DNA from: Sinomonas atrocyanea
GTDB lineage: Bacteria > Actinomycetota > Actinomycetes > Actinomycetales > Micrococcaceae
Assembly (NCBI RefSeq): GCF_030812675.1
Contig: NZ_JAUSTE010000004.1
Coordinates: 209,201-273,200, forward strand
Direction: 5' to 3'
DNA length: 64,000 nucleotides
Shown: positions 1 to 8,757 of the stretch, piece by piece
How the letters are laid out: every line of letters begins with the position of its first letter
How positions within the stretch are numbered: the first letter of the stretch is position 1
Notes under the pieces: generated by a model
What the model was told of the DNA's origin: nothing
What the model saw: the letters and a program-made list of their open reading frames with translations, nothing else
The model's database searches: none
Translations under genes and position numbers: made by a program

Positions 1-921
1 CGTCTCGGCGATGTAGAGGACCTCGTCCCCGATCGTCTTGACGAGGCGGCCGCCGCCCACGGCGATGATCTCGGAGCAGCGGTTCTCGAACCGCTGGACC
101 AGCTGCGCGAGGGTGCGCTCATTCATCCGGCGCGAGAGCGACGTGTAGGAGACGAGGTCGGCGAAGCCGACGGCGCGCGCCAACGGCAGCGGGGCGTCGT
201 CCTCCGTGCCGTCGCGCCCCTCCTCGCTCGAGTCGAGCCCCGCCTGGGCCCGGACCACGAGGCGCTGGACGCCCGCGGCGAGCTGGCGGTGCCACGAGTA
301 GACGAGCACCTCCTCGAGCGGGCCGACCAGGTCCGGCAGCCGCTCGAGGAGGGCCACACGCGCCTCCGAGTCGCTCATCCCCTGGCTCGAGATCATGTCC
401 TCCACGAGGGCCTCGACCTGCCACACGACCATGCGGTCGGTCATCTGTCCGATCGCCCGGGCCACCGAGATCGCGGCCTCCTCGGTGAGCTTGCCCTCGC
501 GGACCAGGCGCGGCATGACCTTGAGCGGCTCGAGCTCGGCCTGCGTGAAGGCGAGGTCGTCGTCCGTGAAGTTCGGCATGCCCAAGGCCCGCCAGAGCTT
601 GCGGGCCGAGTACAGGGAGACCCCGGCCGCGGCCGCCACCTCGCGGCGCTTGAGTGTGCGCTCGCCGCCGAGCAGGAGGACCTCGATGTCCTTGGACGTC
701 ATCCGCCGGGCCTGCCGGGGGCCCTGGCCGGGAGCCCCGGCGCCGGGGTCCCCGGCTGCGGGACGCCCGGCCGGGCCCTCCTCGTCCAGGGGCTCGTCCT
801 CGACGGGCAGGCCCTCCTCGTCCAGCGGCTCCAGGAAGGCATCGTCGAGGGAAGAGGCCTCGAGGGCGGCACCCCGCTCCTCGGAGTCCTCCCGGGGCAC
901 CCCGCCGTTCGGCTCGTCCAT
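1..921 (-). CDS. Class III adenylate/guanylate cyclase, N-terminal part (runs off left edge)
   Basis: Cyclases of this class make cAMP or cGMP from nucleoside triphosphate. The 307 codons visible start with an acidic, Pro/Gly-rich stretch of about 70 residues. A MerR-like helix-turn-helix-type segment follows around residues 75-125 (LKRREVAAAAGVSLYSARKLW), then a helical region. The beginning of a class III catalytic domain comes last (ARAVGFADLVSYTSLSRR, then GGRLVKTIGDEVLYIAET at the window edge). Family knowledge: this layout resembles mycobacterial Rv2212-type adenylyl cyclases. The ATG overlaps the stop of the upstream PH-domain gene (ATGA), so the two are probably cotranscribed. The C-terminal half, including the metal- and purine-specifying residues, lies outside the window, so ATP versus GTP use cannot be judged. 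Confidence 0.85.
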   Translation of the reverse strand, partial: MDEPNGGVPREDSEERGAALEASSLDDAFLEPLDEEGLPVEDEPLDEEGPAGRPAAGDPGAGAPGQGPRQARRMTSKDIEVLLLGGERTLKRREVAAAAGVSLYSARKLWRALGMPNFTDDDLAFTQAELEPLKVMPRLVREGKLTEEAAISVARAIGQMTDRMVVWQVEALVEDMISSQGMSDSEARVALLERLPDLVGPLEEVLVYSWHRQLAAGVQRLVVRAQAGLDSSEEGRDGTEDDAPLPLARAVGFADLVSYTSLSRRMNERTLAQLVQRFENRCSEIIAVGGGRLVKTIGDEVLYIAET

Positions 922-1511
922 CAGTCCTCCCTCAGTTCCCACGGAAGCGACGCATCGCTGAAGTCAGTGATCTCGTCGCCAGGATCCGGCTGACGCTCCT
1001 GGAGCGGGAGCTCCTCGATGGCGTCGAGGATGAACTGGCTGAAACGGCGCACTTCCGGCACGTCGGTCAGCGTGAGCTGCGCCGACTGGCCCGAGGTCAA
1101 GGTTATCGTCCCGGACCTGAGCATCCCCTGCATGAACCCCTGACTCACGTGGACATCGCGCACGAGCGAGAGCGGCATTCCGCGGTCGCTGCGGGTGAGG
1201 CCGCGCTCGCGGCGGAGCACGCGGCGGCTCGTGAGCACGTAGCTGACGGAGCGCCACGCGAGCAGCTCGCGCAGGCAGTACCCGACGAGGACCCAGACCG
1301 CGGCCGCGGCGGGGACGAGCGGCGACCAGGAGTAGGTCCCGGCGGGGAGCCAGGGGACGATCGCCTCGAGGCGGCCGCGCGAGAGCCAGCCGGCGGCGAA
1401 GGCGGCCGCCCCGCTGACGAGGATGAGGACGAGGGCGGGCAGCACGAGCATGCGGCCCTGGCGCCGCGTCCTGACGATGAGCTGCTCCCCCGGGTCGAGG
1501 AGCCTACGCAT
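921..1511 (-). CDS. PH-domain (bPH2-like) membrane protein
   Basis: This 196-residue protein has two hydrophobic segments near the N-terminus (about residues 20-45, MLVLPALVLILVSGAAAFAA, and 60-80, LVPAAAAVWVLVGYCL). A bacterial PH-like beta domain follows (SVSYVLTSRRVLRRERGL, then GTITLTSGQSAQLTLTDVPEV). Such proteins are membrane-bound and of unknown exact function. The ATG at 1511 is chosen because it gives a normal N-terminus (MRRLLDPGEQLIVRTRRQ) and an 8-base overlap with the end of birA; longer versions only add birA-overlapping sequence. The stop overlaps the cyclase start, so birA, this gene and the cyclase look like one transcription unit. Confidence 0.8.
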   Translation of the reverse strand: MRRLLDPGEQLIVRTRRQGRMLVLPALVLILVSGAAAFAAGWLSRGRLEAIVPWLPAGTYSWSPLVPAAAAVWVLVGYCLRELLAWRSVSYVLTSRRVLRRERGLTRSDRGMPLSLVRDVHVSQGFMQGMLRSGTITLTSGQSAQLTLTDVPEVRRFSQFILDAIEELPLQERQPDPGDEITDFSDASLPWELRED

Positions 1512-2394
1512 AGCCGCCGTCGGCCGGGCGGAGGTGGACCACGTCGCCCGCCGCGACCGAGTGGCGGGTACCGTCCTCTTCGACCACACGCAGGGCGCCG
1601 TGCGCGTCGAGGCCCGTCGCGCGGCCCACGAGGGTCTGCCCCCCGGGCAGCTCGACGCGGACGCGCTTGCCGAGGGTGATGGTGGCGTCCTCGACCTGGC
1701 CCCAGAGCCCGCGGCCGGCCGCGAGGGGCGCGTCGGGGTCGCCGTCGACCGCGCAGAACTGCCGGTATCGGCGGGCGAACGCGGTCAGGTAGGCGGCGAG
1801 GATGCCCTCCCGGCGGTGTTCGCGCCCGGTGGCGATGGCCAGGCTCGTCGCGGTCGGGACCGGAAGCTCGCCCTCCGCCTGCCCGACGTTGATGCCGGTG
1901 CCGAGCACGACGGCGGGTGGGGCGCCGTGCGCTCCCGGGGCGAGCTGGGCGAGGATTCCGGAGATCTTGAGCCCGTCCACCACAACATCGTTGGGCCATT
2001 TGACGCTCGCCTCGACCCCTGCCGTCTCGGCGAGGGCCTCGCGGAGCGCGAGCGCGGCGAGCGGGGAGAACCACGAGTAGCTCTGCGTGGGCAGCGGCCG
2101 GCCCGCGGCGTTGTGGGGGCGCAGCACCACCGACACGGCCACGGCGACCCCGACGGGGGACTCCCAGTGCCGGTGGAGGCGTCCCCGGCCCGCGGTCTGG
2201 TGGTCCGCGACGAGGACGGAAAGGTCTCCCCATCCGTCGGGGTCCGCCTCCGCACGGCGCAGGAGTTCGGCGTTGGTCGAGTCGATCTCGCCCACGACCT
2301 CGAGCCGGGACAGCCCGGCCGCGCGCGCGAGCCCGGGACCCAGGAGCGTTGCGTCGAGGGGTCCGCGGGACTCTGGCTGCGCGTGGTCGTCCAT
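1504..2394 (-). CDS. birA: Biotin--[acetyl-CoA-carboxylase] ligase
   Basis: The enzyme activates biotin with ATP and attaches it to the carrier lysine of biotin enzymes. Here the obvious substrate is the acyl-CoA carboxylase alpha subunit encoded at 13053. The 296-residue protein has the biotin/AMP loop (GRGR, residues 69-72), the KWPND motif (132-136), the GTGINV segment and the small C-terminal SH3-like domain (ELPGGQTLVGRATGLDAHGALRV). There is no N-terminal HTH domain, so it is the ligase-only type and not an E. coli-like repressor. The ATG at 2394 has no clear Shine-Dalgarno but lies 6 bases after a TAGGAT box, suggesting a leaderless mRNA. The accD/accE genes nearby support the role. 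Confidence 0.93.
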   Translation of the reverse strand: MDDHAQPESRGPLDATLLGPGLARAAGLSRLEVVGEIDSTNAELLRRAEADPDGWGDLSVLVADHQTAGRGRLHRHWESPVGVAVAVSVVLRPHNAAGRPLPTQSYSWFSPLAALALREALAETAGVEASVKWPNDVVVDGLKISGILAQLAPGAHGAPPAVVLGTGINVGQAEGELPVPTATSLAIATGREHRREGILAAYLTAFARRYRQFCAVDGDPDAPLAAGRGLWGQVEDATITLGKRVRVELPGGQTLVGRATGLDAHGALRVVEEDGTRHSVAAGDVVHLRPADGGYA

Positions 2395-2400
2395 GCCTGA

Positions 2401-2406
2401 ATCCTA
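2401..2406 (-). promoter_or_regulatory. -10 box TAGGAT of a leaderless birA promoter
   Basis: TAGGAT on the minus strand is followed by 6 bases and the birA ATG. This fits the actinobacterial pattern in which transcription begins at, or within a base or two of, the start codon. No strong -35 is visible. Confidence 0.5.
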
Positions 2407-2433
2407 TCGAGGGGCGCCGGGGCGCCCCGGATC

Positions 2434-3294
2434 TCAGAGGAAGATGTCCTTCACGAGGCGGTCCTCGGGGGCGCCGAGGCTGTAGGGGGCCAAGTCGGTC
2501 ACCCCGGCGGCGGCGAGGGCCTCCTCGTCGGTGAAGAACCCGCCGGTGGTGGTGCGGGGGTCGCTCGTGAGCAGCACGTGCGCGGCGTCGGCCACGATCT
2601 CCGGACGGCGTCCGGCGGTGGCGAGGGCGTCCCCGCCGGGCATGTTGCGGATCGCGGCCGTGTCGATGAGGGTGGCCGGCCAGAGGGAGTTGACGCCGAT
2701 CCCGGCGGGACGGAGCTCCTCCGCGAGGCCGAGGGTCGTCAGGCTCATGCCGTACTTGGCCATCGTGTAGGCCAGGTGCCGGCCGGCCCATGCCGGGTCG
2801 AGGTTGATGGGCGGCGACAGGGTGAGGATGTGGGCGTCGGCGCCGGAGGCCGCCGAGGCACGCAGCGCGGGCAGGGCGAGCTTGGAGAGCAGGAACGTGC
2901 CGCGGACGTTGATGTCCGCCATGAGGTCGTAGCGCTTCATGTCCACCGCGTCGGTCGTGGAGAGGTCGATCGCGGAGGCGTTGTTGACCACCGCGTCGAT
3001 CCCGCCGAACCGCTCGCGGGTCGCGTCGACGGCCCGCGCCACGTCCTCGTCGCTGCGGACGTCCCCGACGATCGCGAGGGCCGATCCGCCCGCCGCCTCG
3101 ATCTCCTCCGCGGCCGTGTACACGGTGCCCGCCAGCTTGGCGTGCGGCTCGGCGGTCTTGGCCAGGAGGGCCACGTTGGCCCCGTCCGCCGCGGCCCGCT
3201 TCGCGATGGCCAGCCCGATGCCGCGGCTGCCGCCGCTCATGAGGATGGTGCGGCCCGCCAGCGAGCTGGCGGCGCCCGGTGTGATGCTCGTCAT
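2434..3294 (-). CDS. Short-chain dehydrogenase/reductase (SDR) oxidoreductase
   Basis: This 286-residue classical SDR is a probable NAD(P)-dependent alcohol/keto reductase of unknown substrate. The Rossmann motif is clear (MSGGSRGIGLAIAKRAA, about residues 20-36), as are the NNASA segment, the substrate-side Ser region (ILTLSPPIN) and the catalytic YxxxK (YTMAKYG). The ATG at 3294 is preferred over the track-longest start because it gives the usual short leader (MTSITPGAASSLAGRTILMSGG) and leaves an upstream palindrome free as an operator. TACACT ends 6 bases before this ATG. The SDR subgroup resembles AtuG/citronellol-type dehydrogenases, but that is only a guess. Confidence 0.88.
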   Translation of the reverse strand: MTSITPGAASSLAGRTILMSGGSRGIGLAIAKRAAADGANVALLAKTAEPHAKLAGTVYTAAEEIEAAGGSALAIVGDVRSDEDVARAVDATRERFGGIDAVVNNASAIDLSTTDAVDMKRYDLMADINVRGTFLLSKLALPALRASAASGADAHILTLSPPINLDPAWAGRHLAYTMAKYGMSLTTLGLAEELRPAGIGVNSLWPATLIDTAAIRNMPGGDALATAGRRPEIVADAAHVLLTSDPRTTTGGFFTDEEALAAAGVTDLAPYSLGAPEDRLVKDIFL

Positions 3295-3300
3295 GGTCCC

Positions 3301-3337
3301 AGTGTACGGGATCTTGTTACTGGCCAGTAACAAGATC
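3301..3337 (-). promoter_or_regulatory. SDR promoter (-10 TACACT) with a perfect 28-bp palindromic operator
   Basis: Positions 3310-3337 form a perfect 28-bp palindrome whose central 20 bases are TTGTTACTGGCCAGTAACAA. On the minus strand it covers the expected -35 region of a promoter whose -10 is TACACT (3301-3306), six bases before the SDR ATG. The symmetry and position are those of a TetR-family repressor site. No matching regulator gene is adjacent, so the protein is unknown. Confidence 0.75.
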
Positions 3338-3376
3338 TTCGCGCCGGGCGGGACCCACGCCGGCCGGCGCGTCGAA

Positions 3377-3422
3377 TTTGTAGGGTTCCTACACAGGCCT
3401 CGCCTCAGGGCCTCATTAGACT
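3377..3422 (+). promoter_or_regulatory. Operator-like palindrome and -10 box before accD
   Basis: TGTAGG-GTT-CCTACA (3379-3393) is a 6-bp inverted repeat with a 3-base spacer. It lies 23 bases before a TAGACT -10 box (3417-3422), so it covers or abuts the -35 position, as a repressor site would. The same arms recur before the alpha-subunit gene at 12943-12961. The regulator is not identified. Confidence 0.7.
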
Positions 3423-3499
3423 GAGGGGACGTCTCCGCCCTTTGTGCGGACCCTACAGAGCCACCGTGCGTGCGCTACGGACCGAGAGCTGGAGTGAGT

Positions 3500-5083
3500 G
3501 TGACCCACGACCTGACCACCACCGCAGGCAAGATCGCGGACTTCCGCGACCGGCGGGCGGCCTCGCTCGCACCCTCGGGCCAGGAGGCGATCGAGAAGCA
3601 GCATGCGCGCGGGAAGAACACGGCACGCGAGCGCATCGACATGCTGCTCGACCCGGAGAGCTTCGTCGAGTTCGACACCCTCCGGGTGCACCGTTCCACC
3701 GCGTTCGGGATGGAGAAGAAGACTCCGCTCGGCGACGGCGTCGTTTCCGGGTACGGCACGGTCGACGGGCGGCTCGTGGCGGTCTACAGCCAGGACTTCT
3801 CGGTCTACGGCGGATCGCTGAGCCAGGTCAACGGCGAGAAGATCGTCAAGGTCCAGGAGTTCGCCCTCCGCAACGGCTGCCCCGTGGTGGGCATCAACGA
3901 CGGCGGCGGCGCGCGCATCCAGGAGGGCGTGGCCTCCCTGGCCATGTTCGCGGACATCTTCCGGAACAACGTGGCCGCCTCGGGCGTGGTCCCGCAGATC
4001 TCGCTCATCATGGGCCCGTGCGCGGGCGGCGCGGCGTACTCCCCGGCGCTCACGGACTACGTGGTGATGGTGGACAAGACGAGCCACATGTTCATCACCG
4101 GCCCCGACGTCATCAAGACCGTCACAGGCGAGGAAGTGGACATGGAGACGCTCGGCGGCGCCCGCCAGCACAACGCCACGACCGGCACCGCGACCTACCT
4201 CGCCTCCGACGAGGCCGACGCGATCGACTTCGTCCGCGAGCTCCTCGACGTGCTGCCCTCGAACAACCTCGTCGAGGCCCCCGTCCTCGACTCCGAGCAG
4301 GAGCTCGAGCAGACGGACGAGGACCTCGCCCTCGATGCGCTCGTCCCGGACTCGCCGACGCAGGGCTACGACATGCGCGCTGTGATCGAGGGGATCCTCG
4401 ACGACGGCAACTTCCTCGAGATGCAGGCGCTCTACGCGCCGAACGTCATCATCGGCTACGGCCGCATGGAAGGCCACACGGTCGGGATCGTCGCGAACCA
4501 GCCCATCCAGTTCGCCGGCACGCTGGACATCGCGGCCTCCGAGAAGGCCGCCCGGTTCGTGCGCCACTGCGACGCCTTCAACATCCCGATCATCACCCTC
4601 GTGGACGTCCCGGGCTTCCTCCCCGGCAAGGACCAGGAGTTCCAGGGGATCATCCGCCGCGGCGCGAAGCTGCTCTATGCGTACGCCGAGGCGACCGTGC
4701 CGAAGCTGACCGTGATCTGCCGCAAGGCCTACGGCGGCGCCTACATCGTCATGGGCTCCAAGAAGCTCGGGGCGGACCTGAACCTCGCGTGGCCCACCGC
4801 GCAGATCGGCGTCATGGGCGCCCAGGGCGCGGTCAACATCCTGTACCGCCGCGAGCTCGCCGCCGTCTCGGCGGAGGGCGGGGATGTGGAGGCCAAGCGC
4901 GCCGAGCTCATCCAGCACTATGAGGAGGAGCTCCTCAACCCGTACCAGGCGGCCGAGCTCGGGTACATCGACGCGGTCATCGCCCCGTCGGAGACCCGCG
5001 TGCAGCTCCTGCGCGGCCTGCGCGCCCTCCGCGACAAGCACGCGTCGATGCCCGCCAAGAAGCACGGGAACATCCCCCTGTGA
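3500..5083 (+). CDS. accD: Acyl-CoA carboxylase, carboxyltransferase beta subunit
   Basis: The protein transfers CO2 from carboxybiotin to acetyl- or propionyl-CoA, making malonyl- or methylmalonyl-CoA for fatty acid synthesis. The 527 residues contain two crotonase-like carboxyltransferase halves. The N-terminal half shows [13 protein letters not shown] and the oxyanion-type [15 protein letters not shown]. The C-terminal half shows [23 protein letters not shown] and [14 protein letters not shown]. It matches actinobacterial AccD5/PccB size and sequence style. The GTG at 3500 is chosen because GGAG sits 5 bases before it; an in-frame GTG at 3494 and an ATG at 3470 are alternatives. The stop overlaps the GTG of the epsilon gene. 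Whether acetyl- or propionyl-CoA is preferred cannot be read from the sequence. Confidence 0.95.
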   Translation: MTHDLTTTAGKIADFRDRRAASLAPSGQEAIEKQHARGKNTARERIDMLLDPESFVEFDTLRVHRSTAFGMEKKTPLGDGVVSGYGTVDGRLVAVYSQDFSVYGGSLSQVNGEKIVKVQEFALRNGCPVVGINDGGGARIQEGVASLAMFADIFRNNVAASGVVPQISLIMGPCAGGAAYSPALTDYVVMVDKTSHMFITGPDVIKTVTGEEVDMETLGGARQHNATTGTATYLASDEADAIDFVRELLDVLPSNNLVEAPVLDSEQELEQTDEDLALDALVPDSPTQGYDMRAVIEGILDDGNFLEMQALYAPNVIIGYGRMEGHTVGIVANQPIQFAGTLDIAASEKAARFVRHCDAFNIPIITLVDVPGFLPGKDQEFQGIIRRGAKLLYAYAEATVPKLTVICRKAYGGAYIVMGSKKLGADLNLAWPTAQIGVMGAQGAVNILYRRELAAVSAEGGDVEAKRAELIQHYEEELLNPYQAAELGYIDAVIAPSETRVQLLRGLRALRDKHASMPAKKHGNIPL

Positions 5084-5334
5084 GCGCGCTCCCGCAGACG
5101 CCCCAGACGCACGACGGCGGGGACTCGCCCGCCGTCGTCGCCGCGCCGGTTCTCTTCTCGGTCACCCGCGGGGACCCGACGCCCGAGGAGATCGCGGCGC
5201 TCACGGCCGTGCTCGCCACGCTCGGCGGCCCCGCCCCCGAGGCCGCACCGGCGGCGCCGACGCGCCGCGAGCGGATCCGCCGGGCGACGCTGCGACCGCG
5301 GCACATGATCGCCCAGCGCCGCGGCCGCGCCTGA
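5080..5334 (+). CDS. accE: Acyl-CoA carboxylase epsilon subunit
   Basis: This 84-residue protein has the epsilon-subunit hallmark near the middle ([21 protein letters not shown]) between low-complexity Ala/Pro stretches and a basic tail. Epsilon subunits are small actinobacteria-specific proteins that stabilise the alpha-beta carboxylase complex. The GTG overlaps the accD stop (GTGA), so translation is coupled and near-equal subunit amounts are expected. Confidence 0.88.
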   Translation: MSALPQTPQTHDGGDSPAVVAAPVLFSVTRGDPTPEEIAALTAVLATLGGPAPEAAPAAPTRRERIRRATLRPRHMIAQRRGRA

Positions 5335-5411
5335 CGCCCCCGGACCCGGGCCGCGGCCCTCGGACCCGCGAGATATGTGCACGGGTTCTTTCACGTGTCG
5401 GTGCGCCGCGC

Positions 5412-5417
5412 TAGGCT
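5412..5417 (+). promoter_or_regulatory. -10 box TAGGCT of a leaderless promoter (DUF885 gene)
   Basis: TAGGCT is followed by 7 bases and the GTG of the DUF885 gene. A TTTCAC sequence about 17 bases upstream could serve as a weak -35. Confidence 0.5.
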
Positions 5418-5424
5418 CGTGGGC

Positions 5425-7149
5425 GTGACGCAGAACACTGACCAGAACCAGCACAGCTCCGCCGGCACGCGCGCGCCCAGCGCCCTCGATGCCATCGCCG
5501 ACGAGTTCACCCGCAAGCTGCTCGACCTCGACCCGGCCCTCGCGACCGAGCTGGGCTACCCGGGCCACGAGACGGAGTACCCCGACTACTCCCCTGCCGG
5601 CCTCGCCGAGCACAGCGCCCTCGTGCAGCGCACCCTCAGCGCCCTCGACGCCGCGGCCCCCGCGGACGAGATCGACGAGGTCACCCTCGACGCGATGCGG
5701 GAGCGGCTCGGCCTCGACGCCGAGCGGTACGCCAGCGGCTGGGTCGCGGCGACGCTGAACAACATCGAGTCGCCGGCGCAGTCGATCCGCGCCGTCTTCG
5801 ACCTCATGCCCACGGGCACCGCCGAGCAGTGGGGCCACATCGCGGGCCGCGCCGCCAACGTCCCCGCCGCGGTCGAGGGCTACATCGCCTCGCTCCGGGC
5901 GGCCGCGGCGGACGGCAAGGTCTCGGCGGCGCGCCAGGTGCGCGTCGTCGTCGGCCAGTGCCGCAAGTACGGCGCCGAGGGCACCGGCTTCTTCGCCCGG
6001 CTCGCCGCGGACGCGGCGCTCGACGGCGGCGCCCGCTTGCCGGAGGACGTCGCCTCCGCCCTCGCCGACGGCTGCGCGGCCGCCGCCGCGGCCTACCGCG
6101 GGCTCGCCGACTTCCTCGAGGGCGAGCTCCTCCCCCAGGCGCCCGAGGAGGACGCCGTGGGCCGCGAGCGGTACGCGCTCGAGTCCCGCAGATTCCTCGG
6201 CGCCGCGGTCGACCTCGAGGAGACGTACGCCTGGGGCGTGGCCGAGCTCGACCGCATCATCGCGGAGCAGGAGGCCGTTGCGGAGCAGATCAGGCCCGGC
6301 GCCGGCATCGCCGAGGCCAAGGCCGCCCTCAATGCGGACCCCGCCCGGCAGCTCAAGGGCACCGACGCGCTGCGGGCCTGGATGCAGGAGCTCTCCGACC
6401 GGGCCGTGGCGAACCTTGCCGGGACCCACTTCGAGATCGTCGGCCCGATGCACCAGCTCGAGTGCATGATCGCCCCGACGCAGGATGGCGGGATCTACTA
6501 CACGGCGCCGTCGGACGACTTCTCCCGGCCCGGCCGCATGTGGTGGTCCGTCCCGGAGGGCGAGGACACGTTCACCACGTGGGCGGAGACGAGCACCGTC
6601 TACCACGAGGGCGTCCCGGGACACCACCTCCAGTGCGCCACGGCGGTGTACCGCCGCGAGCTGCTCAACGACTGGCGCCGGAACATCTGCTGGGTCTCCG
6701 GGCACGGCGAGGGCTGGGCGCTCTACGCGGAGCGGCTCATGGACGAGCTCGGCTACCTCGCCGACCCGGGCGACCGCATGGGCATGCTCGACGGCCAGCG
6801 CATGCGCGCCGCGCGCGTGGTCTTCGACATCGGCGTCCACCTCGGGCTCGAGGTCCCGGAGCGCTGGGGCACGGGGACGTGGACGGCGGAGAAGGGCTAC
6901 GAGTTCCTCAAGCAGAATCTGGACGTCTCCGAGGGCCAGCTCGACTTCGAGTTCAACCGCTACCTCGGCTGGCCCGGGCAGGCGCCGTCCTACAAGGTGG
7001 GACAGCGGCTGTGGGAGCAGGTCCGCGCCGAGCTCGAGGCGGAGGTCGCCGCCGCGGGCCGCGAGTTCGACCTCAAGGAGTTCCACACGCGCGCCCTGAA
7101 CCTCGGATCCGTCGGTCTGGACACCCTCCGCCGCGCCCTGACCTCCTGA
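5425..7149 (+). CDS. DUF885 family putative metallopeptidase/carboxypeptidase
   Basis: The 574-residue protein belongs to the DUF885 family. The signature HEGVPGHH (inside STVYHEGVPGHHLQCA) and the downstream glutamate-rich helix (SGHGEGWALYAERLMDELG) match the zinc-peptidase-like active site of that family. No signal peptide is seen, so it is probably cytoplasmic. The GTG at 5425 is used because it sits 7 bases after a TAGGCT box and starts the hydrophilic N-terminus VTQNTDQNQ; the ATG at 5377 would lie before that promoter. A GC-rich hairpin follows the gene at 7212-7257. The substrate is unknown. Confidence 0.88.
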   Translation: MTQNTDQNQHSSAGTRAPSALDAIADEFTRKLLDLDPALATELGYPGHETEYPDYSPAGLAEHSALVQRTLSALDAAAPADEIDEVTLDAMRERLGLDAERYASGWVAATLNNIESPAQSIRAVFDLMPTGTAEQWGHIAGRAANVPAAVEGYIASLRAAAADGKVSAARQVRVVVGQCRKYGAEGTGFFARLAADAALDGGARLPEDVASALADGCAAAAAAYRGLADFLEGELLPQAPEEDAVGRERYALESRRFLGAAVDLEETYAWGVAELDRIIAEQEAVAEQIRPGAGIAEAKAALNADPARQLKGTDALRAWMQELSDRAVANLAGTHFEIVGPMHQLECMIAPTQDGGIYYTAPSDDFSRPGRMWWSVPEGEDTFTTWAETSTVYHEGVPGHHLQCATAVYRRELLNDWRRNICWVSGHGEGWALYAERLMDELGYLADPGDRMGMLDGQRMRAARVVFDIGVHLGLEVPERWGTGTWTAEKGYEFLKQNLDVSEGQLDFEFNRYLGWPGQAPSYKVGQRLWEQVRAELEAEVAAAGREFDLKEFHTRALNLGSVGLDTLRRALTS

Positions 7150-7211
7150 GGCGCCGGGCGAGGCACGTGACATATCCCACCCAGGCCAGGGGAATAGCGT
7201 AACAAAACAGC

Positions 7212-7257
7212 GTGACGGCGCGGCATTGAGGGGATCCTTCCCCGGCCGCGCCGTCAC
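7212..7257 (+). terminator. 13-bp inverted repeat after the DUF885 gene
   Basis: The arms 7212-7224 (GTGACGGCGCGGC) and 7245-7257 are perfect reverse complements separated by 20 bases. The loop itself contains a smaller GGGGA/TCCCC pairing. There is no T-run, so this may be a factor-assisted terminator or an mRNA stabiliser, or an upstream element for the symporter gene at 7322. Confidence 0.5.
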
Positions 7258-7309
7258 ACTGCGCGTCACATGAGGAAACACAAGCTTCGTATGGTACAAA
7301 TCTCCGCCC

Positions 7310-7315
7310 TAGCGT
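7310..7315 (+). promoter_or_regulatory. -10 box TAGCGT of a leaderless promoter (dicarboxylate symporter gene)
   Basis: TAGCGT is followed by 6 bases and the GTG at 7322. No -35 match is convincing. Confidence 0.45.
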
Positions 7316-7321
7316 AGACGG

Positions 7322-8722
7322 GTGAGCATCTCAACCAGCACCGCGCGCACCGCGCGCCGCCTCCCCGCGTGGGCCACGGCGTTCGGCCCGCAGATCATCG
7401 CCGCACTCGTCGTCGGCCTCGCCCTGGGCCTCCTCGCGAAGTACACGGGCAGCACCAAGGCCAGCCCGAACGCGCTCGGCGCGACCCTCGCGACCATCGG
7501 CAGCAGCTACGTGAGCCTGCTCCAGACCGCTGTGGTCCCCCTCATCTTCACCGCAGTGGTGAGCTCGATTGCGAACCTGCGTCAGGTCTCCAACGCGGCC
7601 AAGCTCGCCTGGAACACCCTGCTGTGGTTCGCGATCACCGCCTTCATCGCGGTCATGATCGGCATCACCCTGGGCGTCGTCTTCCAGCCGGGCGCCGGCA
7701 CCGGCATCACCCAGCAGGCGAAGTACACCGGCAAGAGCGGTGACTGGTGGGCCTTCCTCACCGGCCTGTTCCCGCACAACTTCCTCGGCCTCGGCGCCAC
7801 CTCGACCGCGGGCGACGGCGGCGCCGTCACCACAACCGTGTCCTTCAACGTCCTGCAGATCCTCGTCATCGCGATCGCCGTGGGCATCGCGGCACTCAAG
7901 GTCGGCGCGAAGGCCGAGCCGTTCCTGAACCTCACCCGCTCGGCCCTCGAGATCATCCAGAAGGTGCTCTGGTGGATCATCCGCCTCGCCCCGCTCGGGA
8001 CGATCGGCCTCATCGGCAACGCCGTCGCCGTCTATGGCTGGGACACCATCGGCGCCCTGGGCAAGTTCGCCGTCGCGATCTACGCGGGCCTCGTGCTCGT
8101 GCTGTTCGTGGTCTACCCGATCCTTGTGAAGTCGCACGGGCTCTCCGTCAAGCAGTACTTCTCCGGCGTGTGGCCGGCCGTCCAGCTCGGGTTCGTCTCC
8201 CGCTCCTCGATCGGCACGCTCCCGCTCACCCAGCGCGTCGCCGAGCGCAACCTCGGGGTCCCGCAGGGCTACGCGTCCTTCGCCGTGCCGCTGGGCGCGA
8301 CGACGAAGATGGACGGCTGCGCCGCGATCTACCCGGCCGTCGCCGCGATCTTCGTGGCCCAGTTCTTCGGCATCAACCTGGACTTCAGCCAGTACCTGCT
8401 GATCGTCCTCGTCTCGGTCCTCGGCTCGGCCGCGACCGCCGGCACCACCGGCGCCGTCGTGATGCTGACGCTGACGCTCTCGACGCTGGGCCTGCCGCTG
8501 GCCGGCGTGGGCCTGCTCCTGGCCATCGACCCGATCCTGGACATGGGCCGCACGGCGGTCAACGTCGCGGGCCAGGCGCTCGTGCCGACCATCGTCGCCA
8601 AGCGCCAGGGCATCCTCGACGTGGAGCTCTACAACGCCCCGCGCCACGGAGACCCGTTCAACGACGAGTCCGAGTCCGCCGCCGAGCAGACGCACGACGG
8701 CGAGCTGGCCGCCGCGCGCTGA
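7322..8722 (+). CDS. Cation:dicarboxylate symporter family transporter
   Basis: This 466-residue multi-pass membrane protein takes up C4-dicarboxylates or acidic amino acids with Na+ or H+. It has the family's re-entrant Ser-rich loop (FVSRSSIGTLPLT, near residues 295-307), the MDGCAAIYPAVAAIF segment and the conserved LLAIDPILDMGRTAVNVAGQ near the C-terminus. The length is normal. The GTG is supported by the TAGCGT box 6 bases upstream. It appears monocistronic: a hairpin lies upstream and a long hairpin downstream. DctA versus GltP specificity cannot be decided. Confidence 0.9.
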   Translation: MSISTSTARTARRLPAWATAFGPQIIAALVVGLALGLLAKYTGSTKASPNALGATLATIGSSYVSLLQTAVVPLIFTAVVSSIANLRQVSNAAKLAWNTLLWFAITAFIAVMIGITLGVVFQPGAGTGITQQAKYTGKSGDWWAFLTGLFPHNFLGLGATSTAGDGGAVTTTVSFNVLQILVIAIAVGIAALKVGAKAEPFLNLTRSALEIIQKVLWWIIRLAPLGTIGLIGNAVAVYGWDTIGALGKFAVAIYAGLVLVLFVVYPILVKSHGLSVKQYFSGVWPAVQLGFVSRSSIGTLPLTQRVAERNLGVPQGYASFAVPLGATTKMDGCAAIYPAVAAIFVAQFFGINLDFSQYLLIVLVSVLGSAATAGTTGAVVMLTLTLSTLGLPLAGVGLLLAIDPILDMGRTAVNVAGQALVPTIVAKRQGILDVELYNAPRHGDPFNDESESAAEQTHDGELAAAR

Positions 8723-8757
8723 CCCCCCGGCCGGGCACGCACGCCCCGCCCACCCCC

